Positions 46,348 to 55,137 of a DNA stretch of 64,000 nucleotides are shown in pieces. The notes beneath the pieces are model-generated. The model was given only the letters and a program-made list of their open reading frames with translations. It had not been told where the DNA came from and made no database searches. The position numbers and the translations under genes are program-made. Origin of the DNA: Brevibacillus laterosporus DSM 25 (GTDB lineage: Bacteria; Bacillota; Bacilli; Brevibacillales; Brevibacillaceae). The first letter of the stretch is position 1. Each line of letters starts with the position of its first letter. Where the stretch lies: assembly GCF_002706795.1 (NCBI RefSeq), contig NZ_CP017705.1, positions 1,740,001 through 1,804,000 on the forward strand. Reading direction: 5' to 3'.

Positions 46348-46390
46348 TTCCATAGATTCTATTGGCTCTACAGAAGCTTCAGTAAGAAAT

Positions 46391-46418
46391 AAAATGGTCG
46401 ATTACTCGACCATTTTTT
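46391..46418 (+). terminator. Bidirectional terminator between the acyltransferase and fliT
   Basis: 11-base stem AAAATGGTCGA (46391-46401) / TCGACCATTTT (46406-46416) with a four-base loop and T run; the opposite strand also ends in T, serving fliT. Confidence 0.88.
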
Positions 46419-46439
46419 CGTGTGAAAACTAGCATAACC

Positions 46440-46808
46440 TTACTTTTTCTTATCAAAAAAAGCTCCATAGGCAACCTGAGTGGTTTCACCAGCGTACTGT
46501 TTGCTTGCTGTTTTCGCCTTGTTTACCTGTTGTAGCTGTTCTTCAATTTTAGCTTGTTGTTGCTTCATCAGCGGAAGGATTTCTTGATCAAGCTGATAGC
46601 TCTTTTTCAATAATTCCTTCTCCTGTACATGTAATTCTATGCCTTGTGTTTGCAGTTTGCCAAGTTGCGTAATTTGTTCTTCTCTCTGTTCAAGGACGGA
46701 GTTCCACTCGTCGGGATTAGGCTCTTCATCACGTTTCAAGATCTCCATTAATTTTTCAGTAAGGATAAGGATATTGCTCGCTACATCCATCACAGAAACA
46801 TTCGTCAT
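46440..46808 (-). CDS. fliT: FliT-like flagellar chaperone
   Basis: 122 residues, almost entirely helical with Gln/Glu/Lys-rich coiled coils; low sequence conservation is normal for FliT. The Met of MTNVSVMDVA overlaps the fliS stop as TAATG, supporting translational coupling; the frame opens 18 codons earlier without a ribosome site. Its place at the end of flaG-fliD-fliS is the main evidence. It probably escorts FliD. Confidence 0.82.
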   Translation of the reverse strand: MTNVSVMDVASNILILTEKLMEILKRDEEPNPDEWNSVLEQREEQITQLGKLQTQGIELHVQEKELLKKSYQLDQEILPLMKQQQAKIEEQLQQVNKAKTASKQYAGETTQVAYGAFFDKKK

Positions 46809-47200
46809 TATGCCTGAGTTCCTTCCGGTTGCCTTTTCACGATCAGCATTGCCTGTTTCCATGTATCCCGGAATTGCACAAAAAACTCTTCTACTTCCGT
46901 GATAATGGCACCGTCCTTTTTCAAATTCGCTTCCATTGTACGATTAAACATATAGTCATACATCAGCATAAACTGCTCAGAAATTGGTACATTTTGATCT
47001 AACGTAACCATTAATTCTCGGATGATATCCTGTATCTTAATAATGCTGAGATGAGCTTTTTGAACGTCCTGTTTCTCCAAGGCCATCTTTGCCTCTTTAC
47101 TATAACGGATGCCTCCATTGTACAGCATTAACGTAAGCTCGCCCGGCGAGGCAGTCTTCACTTGGTTCTGTTGATAGATCTGTGCAGCCGTCTGATTCAT
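46808..47200 (-). CDS. fliS: FliS, flagellin export chaperone
   Basis: 130-residue four-helix protein. Typical YQQNQVKTASPGELTLMLYN (about residues 9-28), YSKEAKMALE, and LMVTLDQNVPISEQFMLMYD with a YMFNRTM segment. It binds the flagellin C-terminus and, with FliW and CsrA, links flagellin level to translation. The flagellin gene itself is not in this cluster. Confidence 0.95.
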   Translation of the reverse strand: MNQTAAQIYQQNQVKTASPGELTLMLYNGGIRYSKEAKMALEKQDVQKAHLSIIKIQDIIRELMVTLDQNVPISEQFMLMYDYMFNRTMEANLKKDGAIITEVEEFFVQFRDTWKQAMLIVKRQPEGTQA

Positions 47201-47228
47201 GCATTCCCCTCCTTATTCCTCAAAACCA

Positions 47229-48860
47229 TTACCCACCGAAGTTAGATAATAGATTGGAGCCTTGAGAATTAAGCTTATTAATCGCTTGCTCCATAGCGGA
47301 GTATTTCTTCCAAAGATTTGTCTCTTTATCTTTTAGTTTCTTCTCCCAATCTTTAATGCGAGTGTTGATATCTCGGATATCCTTTCCAATCAGACTGTTA
47401 TCACCTGTTGTACCTGTCTTACCCGCTTTTTCTCCAATTTTTTTCATAGCAGCATTCGTCTGACTATAGATACGTTGAGCAAGACCTTGGGATTTGAACG
47501 AATCGGAGCCTGTGCTAATCCCACTTCCATTTGTAAAGAGAGCAATCACTTTATCCTGATCATTCAACAATGCATCTCTAAGCTTATCTTCGTCAATATG
47601 AATCTTACCGTTTTCCATATAATCAAACTTACTGCCCATACCGTCGGATTTCTTTGTACCGATTCCAATGCTTGCGAGTGTATTTTTTGGTGGTTCTACT
47701 CCATCTACAGGAGAATAGAACGAACTACGCATCTGATTGAGCACATCAGATAAGATACTGTCACTTTTTAACAGACCACTCTTCGCTTTCTCTTCCCAAT
47801 TCTCAATTTGTTTTTCTTTCATTTCTTCTCTTTCTTCATCAAGAAGTGGTTGGAAATCACGGTACACCTTTTCGGTCAACTTACCATTAAATTTATCGAT
47901 TACCTTGTTGTAGGTATCAACGAATTCTTTGATAGCAGTCATAACTGATTCCGTATCTTTTGCTGTAGATATGACTACCTTTTTATCACCTGCGCTAATA
48001 TTATCTTTAAAAGTAAAACTGATACCATCAAAATCAAGCGTATTTTTATCGTCTAAAGCAAAGTCAACACCATTTACTGTTGCTTTTCCGGCTTGTTTTA
48101 CGATGCCTTGAAAATCTTGTACATCTTTACCTGTAAAACCTGTCTTCGTATAATTTGAATTAGGTTTTCCTGGAGTAGTAGATCCTGAAACAAAATTTTG
48201 TTTAATCTCTCCATCAACAATATTAAGTTTATTATCTCCGCCGCTAGTAGTGATTTTAATTGCTGATACTTGTGATTCATTTCCTTCGGTTGGAGGTACT
48301 TGTGATGTAAAAACGATTGATTTGTCTGTACTAGAATAAAAAGCTTTAACACCAGTATTACTTGATTCACTATTGATTTTATTTAAAATCGTATCAATGG
48401 TGTCTTTTTCCCCTACTGCAATGTTAATCTCTCCTGAGCCATCATTACCCTGAATTGTGAAATCAAAGGCACTATTTATTTCTGTACTACTATCCTTGAT
48501 ATCATCGCTGACCTTAAATTTCACGGAAACACCAGTGCCTGGTTTTGCTAGCTCAACATTCGTTACATCATATTGGGTGGTAGAATTTTTCTTTGTAATA
48601 CTTGCTGTTACTTTAGCGTCATCGGAAGAAGATAGCTTTTGCTTTGTAAAGGCTGAAGTCAAGCGCAACTTATCTATCTTTCCATTTAACTCTAATAACA
48701 ATGCATTTTGCTCACGATAGCTGTCGCGTACCCACTCTTCTTTTTGACGCTTACGAAGTAATTTCTCCATTGGAGATCTTTCCACTTTCATTAATTTATT
48801 AATCATTGTCTCGGTATCAATACCTGAAGCTAAACCAGATAATCTTATTGGACTTGCCAT
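47229..48860 (-). CDS. fliD: FliD, flagellar filament cap
   Basis: 543 residues. The conserved D0/D1 start IRLSGLASGIDTETMINKLM and C-terminal coiled coil (about 490-540; KDIRDINTRIKDWEKKLKDK, LWKKYSAMEQAINKL) frame a variable Ser/Thr/Asp-rich middle (about 100-300), the surface-exposed domains that differ between species. AGGAGGG precedes the ATG. It follows flaG by 12 bases and precedes fliS. Confidence 0.96.
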   Translation of the reverse strand: MASPIRLSGLASGIDTETMINKLMKVERSPMEKLLRKRQKEEWVRDSYREQNALLLELNGKIDKLRLTSAFTKQKLSSSDDAKVTASITKKNSTTQYDVTNVELAKPGTGVSVKFKVSDDIKDSSTEINSAFDFTIQGNDGSGEINIAVGEKDTIDTILNKINSESSNTGVKAFYSSTDKSIVFTSQVPPTEGNESQVSAIKITTSGGDNKLNIVDGEIKQNFVSGSTTPGKPNSNYTKTGFTGKDVQDFQGIVKQAGKATVNGVDFALDDKNTLDFDGISFTFKDNISAGDKKVVISTAKDTESVMTAIKEFVDTYNKVIDKFNGKLTEKVYRDFQPLLDEEREEMKEKQIENWEEKAKSGLLKSDSILSDVLNQMRSSFYSPVDGVEPPKNTLASIGIGTKKSDGMGSKFDYMENGKIHIDEDKLRDALLNDQDKVIALFTNGSGISTGSDSFKSQGLAQRIYSQTNAAMKKIGEKAGKTGTTGDNSLIGKDIRDINTRIKDWEKKLKDKETNLWKKYSAMEQAINKLNSQGSNLLSNFGG

Positions 48861-48872
48861 TTGAAATCCCTC

Positions 48873-49229
48873 CTAAATTTTTTGATCAACCATAATACCA
48901 ATTAGTTCGTACATTTGAGCAACTGTATCCATCATCTTTTTAGATGGGATCTCTCTGACCACTTCATCAGTCTTATTGTCAATCACCTGTACATAATACT
49001 CACCTAATTTTTCATGGAGATTAAATTTCAAGTGTGTTTCTTTTGCTTGCATGAATTTATTTAAAGCTGATACTTCATCCTGTAATTCTTTTTGAAAAGC
49101 GTCCTTATGCTCAATAGCTTGAGCCACATCTTTTTCTGTTGAAGGCTTCGGTTTTATAGTAGCATCTAATGGTGGCTTGGTTAGCTCTTGAGGATTTGAA
49201 CCTGCATTTCCATTTTGACGAATTTCCAC
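48873..49229 (-). CDS. flaG: FlaG-family protein (YvyC-like)
   Basis: 118 residues. The C-terminal FlaG domain has LKFNLHEKLGEYYVQVIDNK and TDEVVREIPSKKMMDTVAQM; the N-terminal half is polar linker. Implicated in filament length and assembly in other bacteria. GTG start after GGAGGG. First gene of flaG-fliD-fliS-fliT, with a sigma-D-like promoter 36 bases upstream. Confidence 0.93.
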   Translation of the reverse strand: MEIRQNGNAGSNPQELTKPPLDATIKPKPSTEKDVAQAIEHKDAFQKELQDEVSALNKFMQAKETHLKFNLHEKLGEYYVQVIDNKTDEVVREIPSKKMMDTVAQMYELIGIMVDQKI

Positions 49230-49264
49230 AGTAATCCCTCCGTCATCTTCATCTTCTATCTAAA

Positions 49265-49292
49265 GTATCGGCATATTGCTGGGAGAAATTGA
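49265..49292 (-). promoter_or_regulatory. Sigma-D-type promoter for flaG-fliD-fliS-fliT
   Basis: Minus-strand GCCGATAC (49265-49272) differs from the sigma-D -10 consensus GCCGATAT at one base; TCAA (49289-49292) lies 16 bases upstream (consensus TAAA). Confidence 0.65.
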
Positions 49293-49318
49293 GTAGTAGC
49301 GCTCTTTTCCTCGTTAAA

Positions 49319-49352
49319 AATAAAAAAGAGACCTCATAAAATGGAGGTCTCC
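49319..49352 (-). terminator. Terminator after fliB
   Basis: Stem GAGACCTC (49328-49335) / GAGGTCTC (49344-49351) with six T on the minus strand; it isolates fliB from the flaG promoter. Confidence 0.9.
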
Positions 49353-49450
49353 TTTGGTTTATTAGAAAAGGTAATTCAAAATAACAAATAGTAATCTAGT
49401 CTTTTAGGTGTTTCCTACCATTTGGATAATCATTACTATAACAGCTTCGA

Positions 49451-50695
49451 TTAATTTTTGATCAAAATAGACATATATCCCATTGTAGTGAAACCATTTT
49501 CCTCCATCAGGCTTTTCGTATTTGTTAAATAAGCTTGATTATGTTCGACAGCTCGTCCAAATGATTGAATAAGCTTCACAACATGATCGGTAGAAAACGC
49601 CGTTTTATGGTATTTAGACATGCCGATTAACTGCAATTTAATCAAGGCATAACGAATAATGAGCATGACATATTCTTCAAAAATATTCTTATCAAGGGTA
49701 ACAGGGAAGACTTTAGAAAACACATGATTTACCAGATAATTTTCTAAGATATATTCGTGATTTTTCATGAATGGTTGGTAATAGTTTTCATTAGCATCTA
49801 TATATCTAGTAAGAGTATCTTCCTCTTCCATACCTTCAAAATGTTCCAATCCCATTAAACATTCCGTATAGCACTCTGTATAGCGCTGATTGACTCCACC
49901 TTGAAAAAAACGTCGATCAGTTAATTTTTTAATAATCTTCATTTGAATGGTATGATTAACAGGCACATCAGCAAACATTTTATCAATGGTACCACTTTGC
50001 AGCATATTGGTATAGGAACCTATAAGCTGTAAGACTTGATCTTCTTCTGAATTGTTCATGTATTCTTGTACTTTTTGATAGAATAACCCTAAAAATAGTA
50101 GACGATCCTCTAACTTATATTGTCGGTATTGCAAGACTTGGATCGTAAAAATTCGAAGTTCCCAGAAATACTTTTGGAGTTTTTTACCTTTTACTTGCTT
50201 ACTGGTGTTAATATGGTTAGAAAATTGTAAACCTATCTCAACACTCTCTATTTGCTCTTGAAATCCTATTCCTTCTGGGTTAAGAAGTGCCAATCTTGCT
50301 ATTTCTGGACAAGATATGGTTGCTGCACGCTCGACAACATCATTCACATTATTCCAAATACGAGGATAGGTTTTACAAGTGTGACAGAGGTAATCTTCCC
50401 CTTTTTTTAGTTGGATACTACATAGTTTTTGTTCATTAAGAAACACACAGCTACCTTCTGTATCCATCTTAATTCTGGCATAATTACTCGGAGAAGCCTT
50501 GGAGCGAACTCGTTTTATGTTCTCGTCTATAATTGGTGATAATTCCTCATCTTTCAAACGTTTATATTTCTTATACGTATCCTGATCAACTGTGACCTTC
50601 CATCCAGCACAGCAAGTATCCTCACACTCTGAACCTATACATTGGAATTCTAGCATATACTCTGGCACAAGTGTTTTCTTAGTTGTTGTCGACAT
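49451..50695 (-). CDS. fliB: FliB-like flagellin lysine-N-methylase
   Basis: 414 residues. The Cys-rich N-terminal half is typical of FliB: FQCIGSECEDTCCAGWKVTV (about residues 17-36), a Cys-containing FLNEQKLCSIQL stretch and LCHTCKTYPRIW (about 104-116), likely ligands of an Fe-S cluster. The C-terminal half is helical. FliB methylates surface lysines of flagellin in Salmonella. Here it occupies the place of the hag gene, between flaG and csrA. GGGGG precedes the ATG. Confidence 0.9.
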   Translation of the reverse strand: MSTTTKKTLVPEYMLEFQCIGSECEDTCCAGWKVTVDQDTYKKYKRLKDEELSPIIDENIKRVRSKASPSNYARIKMDTEGSCVFLNEQKLCSIQLKKGEDYLCHTCKTYPRIWNNVNDVVERAATISCPEIARLALLNPEGIGFQEQIESVEIGLQFSNHINTSKQVKGKKLQKYFWELRIFTIQVLQYRQYKLEDRLLFLGLFYQKVQEYMNNSEEDQVLQLIGSYTNMLQSGTIDKMFADVPVNHTIQMKIIKKLTDRRFFQGGVNQRYTECYTECLMGLEHFEGMEEEDTLTRYIDANENYYQPFMKNHEYILENYLVNHVFSKVFPVTLDKNIFEEYVMLIIRYALIKLQLIGMSKYHKTAFSTDHVVKLIQSFGRAVEHNQAYLTNTKSLMEENGFTTMGYMSILIKN

Positions 50696-50747
50696 TTGCA
50701 GATTCCCCCAAATTCCTTACTATTTATTAAAATTTTTAAAAGATATA

Positions 50748-51119
50748 CTATGAGAGTACGTGAGGAACTACATTACGTGTCATTTCCTCTTGCCACTGGT
50801 TTTGTAGTGGGATCATTTGGGAAGATAATACTTGAATTGCTAGTACCTGATCCTTTCGTTCAAAAGCAACTACCAACTTCTCTAGTATTTCAGCTCTGAC
50901 TTTTGTTAACTCTTCTAAACGGTTATCACTTAATAGAAATGGCGAAACCACCCCTACTGACTGTTCTAATTGATTACATGCATCAGTGATATCTGCCATC
51001 AAATATGCCATTTCATGGATCTGACTCTGATGCAGGCGCTCATATAGTAATTCGATCGCCTCTCCACAAGTTATTGACAGTCCAATCATCCCTCGCATAA
51101 CATCCCAGTATTTTTCCAT
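50748..51119 (-). CDS. Unrecognised helical protein at the hag position
   Basis: 123 residues, no recognised family. Predicted all-helical, acidic, with regular hydrophobic spacing (MAYLMADITDACNQLEQSVG, LEELTKVRAEILEKLVVAFE), no membrane segment and two Cys. AAAGGA lies somewhat far from the ATG. It precedes fliB by 52 bases, with no terminator between them, and a sigma-D-like -10 lies about 100 bases upstream, so it may be part of a motility operon. The shape resembles small flagellar chaperones, which is only a suggestion. Confidence 0.7.
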   Translation of the reverse strand: MEKYWDVMRGMIGLSITCGEAIELLYERLHQSQIHEMAYLMADITDACNQLEQSVGVVSPFLLSDNRLEELTKVRAEILEKLVVAFERKDQVLAIQVLSSQMIPLQNQWQEEMTRNVVPHVLS

Positions 51120-51223
51120 GATAAAAAATATTTCCTTTCCAAAACAAATAGATCATAGCTAGCTTTAACCTAGCGATTCCTGATCACGCGTCAACAATAG
51201 TTTGCTAACCTCTCATACTACAT

Positions 51224-51231
51224 ATATCGGT
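51224..51231 (-). promoter_or_regulatory. Sigma-D-like -10 upstream of the unknown gene and fliB
   Basis: Minus-strand ACCGATAT differs from the consensus GCCGATAT at one base. No TAAA-like -35 is found at 14-16 bases, so support is partial. Confidence 0.35.
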
Positions 51232-51291
51232 ATTTTATTATACGTTGCATAGCATTTTTAACGAAACCATTTTCTTACAAGTAAAGACAAC

Positions 51292-51327
51292 AAAAAAAAC
51301 TTGAAGCTTATTCATCTTCAAGTTTTT
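51292..51327 (-). terminator. Terminator overlapping the csrA end
   Basis: Stem CTTGAAG (51300-51306) / CTTCAAG (51316-51322), extended by A-T pairs, with eight T on the minus strand. The csrA stop codon lies in the loop. Confidence 0.88.
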
Positions 51328-51553
51328 CTTCAGTTTCTAACCATTGAGCTAGTTGAGCCCAATCTACTTTTGTTTGTACAGCTAATTGATTCTCTTCTTG
51401 AATGGCTACGTATACTTCTTTTCGATGAACGTTAATATCGCGTGGAGCCGATATGCCGATACGGACAAAGTCTTTCTCAACTGCAATCACTTTTATCTCT
51501 ATCTGATCGCCAATCATGATGGACTCATCTTTTTTACGCGCTAATACCAACAT
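51308..51553 (-). CDS. csrA: CsrA, post-transcriptional regulator
   Basis: 81 residues, dimeric RNA-binding protein blocking ribosome access to flagellin m[23 protein letters not shown] and [20 protein letters not shown] contain the strand-1 and strand-5 RNA-contact residues (Leu4, Arg6; Arg near 42). The Met of MLVLARKK follows AGGTGA and is preferred over the GTG three codons earlier. The C-terminal helix is longer than in E. coli, as in Gram-positives that use FliW. It starts right after fliW. Confidence 0.96.
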   Translation of the reverse strand: MLVLARKKDESIMIGDQIEIKVIAVEKDFVRIGISAPRDINVHRKEVYVAIQEENQLAVQTKVDWAQLAQWLETEEKLEDE

Positions 51554-51562
51554 ATTTATCAC

Positions 51563-51982
51563 CTACTTTGTCACTGGCTTCTCTTTTTGTAAAAGGAGGG
51601 GCTGCCGTAAATTATAATGGTCCCCTTGCAGAATAAATTGTGTAGCTTTTCTGTTTTTCACATTAATGACAAGAGGTGATTTCAAATTAACTGTGATTTG
51701 GTCTTTTCCTCGTATTGTCATGACAGACAAAATCACTACCTGAGATTCTTCCGTAATCTCCAAGACTTCTTTCACTGAACGGGGTAGATCAAATTCATAA
51801 TCCGTAAAGAATAGAAACGGATCTACCACCCAAAAACTAGTTCCCTGCTCTTCCAATGACTGAAGAGAGAAAAAAGGCATTTCCGGATTCTCTTGCACTA
51901 ATTGATACTCATGTAAATGTGAAAAACCAATCATACCCTCTACAATATAAAGTTTTCCCATTTTTTCCTGTTGATACATCAT
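51563..51982 (-). CDS. fliW: FliW, CsrA antagonist and flagellar assembly factor
   Basis: 139-residue beta-barrel protein. Typical IGFSHLHEYQLVQ, FFSLQSLEEQGTSFWVVDPF and VNLKSPLVINVKNRKATQFI segments. FliW binds CsrA allosterically, or flagellin, so that flagellin level sets its own translation. Adjacent to csrA as in B. subtilis, although hag is missing locally. Confidence 0.95.
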   Translation of the reverse strand: MMYQQEKMGKLYIVEGMIGFSHLHEYQLVQENPEMPFFSLQSLEEQGTSFWVVDPFLFFTDYEFDLPRSVKEVLEITEESQVVILSVMTIRGKDQITVNLKSPLVINVKNRKATQFILQGDHYNLRQPLLLQKEKPVTK

Positions 51983-51995
51983 CAGACAACACCTC

Positions 51996-52574
51996 TTATC
52001 TAGCTACGTTCACATTTAAACCAACGACTTCGATATCCAGCCGATTCCACTGTTTTACGTACGCTTCTACCTTAGAAGGCGTATATTTGTGAACAGGTGG
52101 GTGGATGGTTGTCTCAATTTTTGTCCCTCTTGGCGTAAATTTGATCTCTACCGGCTTGGCTTCATAACGTATTTCAATACCATCTCCAATGAGAGAACCC
52201 GCAGCTACGACTCCTTCACCTGAAAACATGATGCTTTTTTCAAAGGCGATATCAGCTATGGCATTTCCTCCGCTTTCAAAAGAACGCAGTTGATCCCCTT
52301 CAACTCCAGCTTGCTCAATCGCTTCCATTACTTTGTTGTAGCCATACTCAGCATTATCACTAGTCCGTCGTAACGGGCCTCTCATATCGATATTTTCACG
52401 CGCTTCATTGGAATCAATCTGCAATTCACCCAGAGGCTGGCTAATCTCAAGAATAGCTACTTCTTGTTTTATTTCCATGCTTGCCATTGGTTGCTCAATC
52501 TCTTGCTTTCCACGCTCACTACGCCAGTTTAGCAAGAGAGGAGTAGATCTCATAGATAAAGAAGCTAGTTGCAT
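51996..52574 (-). CDS. yviE: YviE-like protein of the flagellar cluster (DUF6470)
   Basis: 192 residues, no known biochemical role. Gln/Glu-rich N-terminal half with repeated short beta segments (PLGELQIDSNEARENIDM) and a C-terminal half ending YVKQWNRLDIEVVGLNVNVA. Position between flgL and fliW equals yviE of B. subtilis. It lies 13 bases before fliW and 21 after flgL, so it belongs to the same operon. Confidence 0.85.
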   Translation of the reverse strand: MQLASLSMRSTPLLLNWRSERGKQEIEQPMASMEIKQEVAILEISQPLGELQIDSNEARENIDMRGPLRRTSDNAEYGYNKVMEAIEQAGVEGDQLRSFESGGNAIADIAFEKSIMFSGEGVVAAGSLIGDGIEIRYEAKPVEIKFTPRGTKIETTIHPPVHKYTPSKVEAYVKQWNRLDIEVVGLNVNVAR

Positions 52575-52595
52575 CTTACTACTCCCCTTTCACTT

Positions 52596-53498
52596 TTATC
52601 TTAAAAAATCGAGTAACGATGGTTGAATGATTCGTGCACCTGCACCTAAAGCAGCTCGATGTACATTTTCTTGCATTTTTAAGTTTGTAATAACCTCTGC
52701 TTCATCTGCATCTTCATTTTTAGACATCATGGAAGTAATGCTTACACTATCAGTATCAAGTCGATCGCTCATTAATTCTAAGCGATTAGAACGCGCACCT
52801 AAAGCGGCTCGCTCTAAAAGTAAGTTATTAATGTGATTGTCCATTCTATCTAAATAGTCTGCTGCAGATTTTCCTGCGTTTAGATCTCCTACAATGTCTT
52901 CTAATGTTTTAAAAATATTTTCACCTGCTGGCGAATCAAAAATGTTTTTTCCACTGATGTTCACTTGGAAAAAGACTCCTTGACTCATTTCCATTTCCAC
53001 TTTGCCTTCGTTGGATGTAAAGATGAACTCATCTTTACCACCTTGATTTTTAATTTCAAACGGTGGCTTATTATTATTGTCGCCTCCGTAAATATATTTC
53101 CCATTCACCGTTTGGTTAGCCAAATCCCCCAAATGTTTTTTTAATTCATCAATCTCAGCAGCAATACTTTTTTCTTCTTCTTTTGAATAAGTACCATTAC
53201 CTGAGCCATTTAATAGTTCACGAACCCGGTGAAATACCTTCCCAACTTCATCCATAGATGTATCATAAGAATCCATCCACGTTTGGGCTTGTCCAGCATT
53301 GCGTAGAAACTGCTCATTTTCCACTAGTGATGTTCGATAATACATTCCTCTAGAAGCAATTACTGGATCATCGGACGGACGGGACACTAATTTCCCTGTA
53401 GAAAGTTGTTGATAAGATTTACTCATCTGGCTCATGGAGTTATTAATATTGCGTACCATGGTGTTACTCATCATATTCTGTGTAATACGTATTGCCAT
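52596..53498 (-). CDS. flgL: FlgL, hook-filament junction protein (HAP3)
   Basis: 300 residues. Flagellin-like D0/D1 N-terminus AIRITQNMMSNTMVRNINNS with STGKLVSRPSDDPVIASRGM, and a matching C-terminal helix (ALGARSNRLELMSDRL...). The Met of MAIRITQNMM sits eight bases after AAGGAGG; the frame opens 30 codons further upstream. It joins FlgK to the flagellin filament. Confidence 0.96.
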   Translation of the reverse strand: MAIRITQNMMSNTMVRNINNSMSQMSKSYQQLSTGKLVSRPSDDPVIASRGMYYRTSLVENEQFLRNAGQAQTWMDSYDTSMDEVGKVFHRVRELLNGSGNGTYSKEEEKSIAAEIDELKKHLGDLANQTVNGKYIYGGDNNNKPPFEIKNQGGKDEFIFTSNEGKVEMEMSQGVFFQVNISGKNIFDSPAGENIFKTLEDIVGDLNAGKSAADYLDRMDNHINNLLLERAALGARSNRLELMSDRLDTDSVSITSMMSKNEDADEAEVITNLKMQENVHRAALGAGARIIQPSLLDFLR

Positions 53499-53601
53499 TT
53501 GGTTAGCCTCCTTGTACAGTGTCCAGCTAAATTTTATTTCATCCCTTACTGCTTTACGTTTATAGATGAACAGGAACTTAGACTTCATCTCTTACCGTTT
53601 T

Positions 53602-53631
53602 AAAAAAAGCGTCGCTACCTACGACGCTTTT
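53602..53631 (-). terminator. Terminator between flgK and flgL
   Basis: Perfect 10-base stem AAAAGCGTCG (53605-53614) / CGACGCTTTT (53622-53631) with a T run on the minus strand, ten bases past flgK. It splits what is usually a single operon; a local promoter for flgL was not identified. Confidence 0.85.
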
Positions 53632-53641
53632 CCCTAGTAAC

Positions 53642-55123
53642 CTACAAGCCTACACGCCCCATACCATTAATGATTTTGTCTAAGATCTCATCCATACTGG
53701 TCATGACACGAGCCGCTGCGCTATATGCCTTCTGAAACTTGATAACGTTCGTCATTTCTTCATCTGTATCAACTCCTGATACAGATTCACGGTTCATTAA
53801 AATCATGTCTGAAGTCGTATCTGCATTTTTATAATTACGGTAAGCTTCTTGACCATCTACACCCAATTGAGCGATTGTGTGGCGATAAAAATCGTCAATG
53901 GTTGTAGATTGCGGAAAATCAGTTGGATTGCCGCCTGTTCCCGCAGGAATTAGTTTATTTTTAATTTTGGTGATCTCCAATGCATTTTGGTTGTTTCCGT
54001 CATTAACTTGCCCTGTTCCATCAGCTCTAGCTGCTGCGATCTTATCTAGGCTATTTAATATCTCAGGATTTACTTTAATATTTGCTGCACTTGTCGGATT
54101 ATCTTTTCCACCGTCAATCACAAAGAAATTAAGGCCTTCCTGAGTGCCATTTTTAATATCATCCAGGTTGTACCCCGTTCTATGAACTTCGTTAATCTCA
54201 CGGGCTAAATTGACAGCAAGAGCATTAATCTTTTGTATCATATTGGTTGTGGTTTCATCTCTTCCTTCAATCGCTGCTGACAATGTTCCCGAGGCCGTAA
54301 GTGGTTTAAACTCTGCTCCACCTAAGGTAATATCAAACTTTCCTGTTTCTGCGTTTTTTGTGGCTTTCATTTCAACAGATGTTGCATTGTTAACAAGCGG
54401 TTGTCCACCTATTGTAATATTAACCATACCACCTTCTGTTGGCGTAACCTTGACATCAACCATCGAGGAAAGCTTATCAATTAAAACATCACGTTGGTCA
54501 TATAAATCATTAGGCTGATAACCATGTGGTACAACATCACCGATTTGTTTATTAATGGATGCGATTTGCTTGGCAATAGAATCAATGGATTCAGATTGTA
54601 CAGCTACCTCATTATTTAAATCAGCTTGTAGTTGGGTAAGACGGTTGTACATATGATTAAATGTGTCAGCTACTGCTACCGCACGTTCACGTAAAACAGA
54701 ACGCACTGATTGGTTCCTTGGGTCGCCGGATAAATCCTCCCACCCTTTCCACATTTGATCCATGACCTTCTGTAGACTACTATCAGACGGTTCATTCATG
54801 ATATCTTCTATGTTAGAAATCGTTTTAACCTTGTCATTCCAATACCCTGTATTTTTAGCGGCAGCTCGATACTGACCATCTATGTAATCTTCTCGAATGC
54901 GTTGAATATCTGTTGCATACACACCTGTACCAAGTAAACCCGGTGCACGGTCTGCATTCATCCCAGGTCCAGGTATCGGAGTTGTAGCAGCCATATTTAC
55001 GCGTTGACGAGTATAGCCAACTGTATTAGTATTTGCAACGTTGTGTCCTGTTACGTTTAAAGCAGCTTGTTGTGCAAACAACGCTCTCTTACTTACTTCG
55101 ATAAGATGGAAGGTTGATCTCAT
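53642..55123 (-). CDS. flgK: FlgK, hook-filament junction protein (HAP1)
   Basis: 493 residues. N-terminal rod/hook motif ALFAQQAALNVTGHNVANTN with VGYTRQRV; C-terminal ESVSGVDTDEEMTNVIKFQK and AYSAAARVMTSMDEILDKII. The central portion is the variable surface domain. It follows flgN by 14 bases. Confidence 0.97.
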   Translation of the reverse strand: MRSTFHLIEVSKRALFAQQAALNVTGHNVANTNTVGYTRQRVNMAATTPIPGPGMNADRAPGLLGTGVYATDIQRIREDYIDGQYRAAAKNTGYWNDKVKTISNIEDIMNEPSDSSLQKVMDQMWKGWEDLSGDPRNQSVRSVLRERAVAVADTFNHMYNRLTQLQADLNNEVAVQSESIDSIAKQIASINKQIGDVVPHGYQPNDLYDQRDVLIDKLSSMVDVKVTPTEGGMVNITIGGQPLVNNATSVEMKATKNAETGKFDITLGGAEFKPLTASGTLSAAIEGRDETTTNMIQKINALAVNLAREINEVHRTGYNLDDIKNGTQEGLNFFVIDGGKDNPTSAANIKVNPEILNSLDKIAAARADGTGQVNDGNNQNALEITKIKNKLIPAGTGGNPTDFPQSTTIDDFYRHTIAQLGVDGQEAYRNYKNADTTSDMILMNRESVSGVDTDEEMTNVIKFQKAYSAAARVMTSMDEILDKIINGMGRVGL

Positions 55124-55137
55124 ATGGACACCCCTTT

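Noticed and set aside
45760-46353. 197-codon open frame antisense to the WbpD-like gene
   Set aside because: The sense strand has clear hexapeptide repeats and a ribosome site; the antisense frame is a shadow of the repetitive helix.
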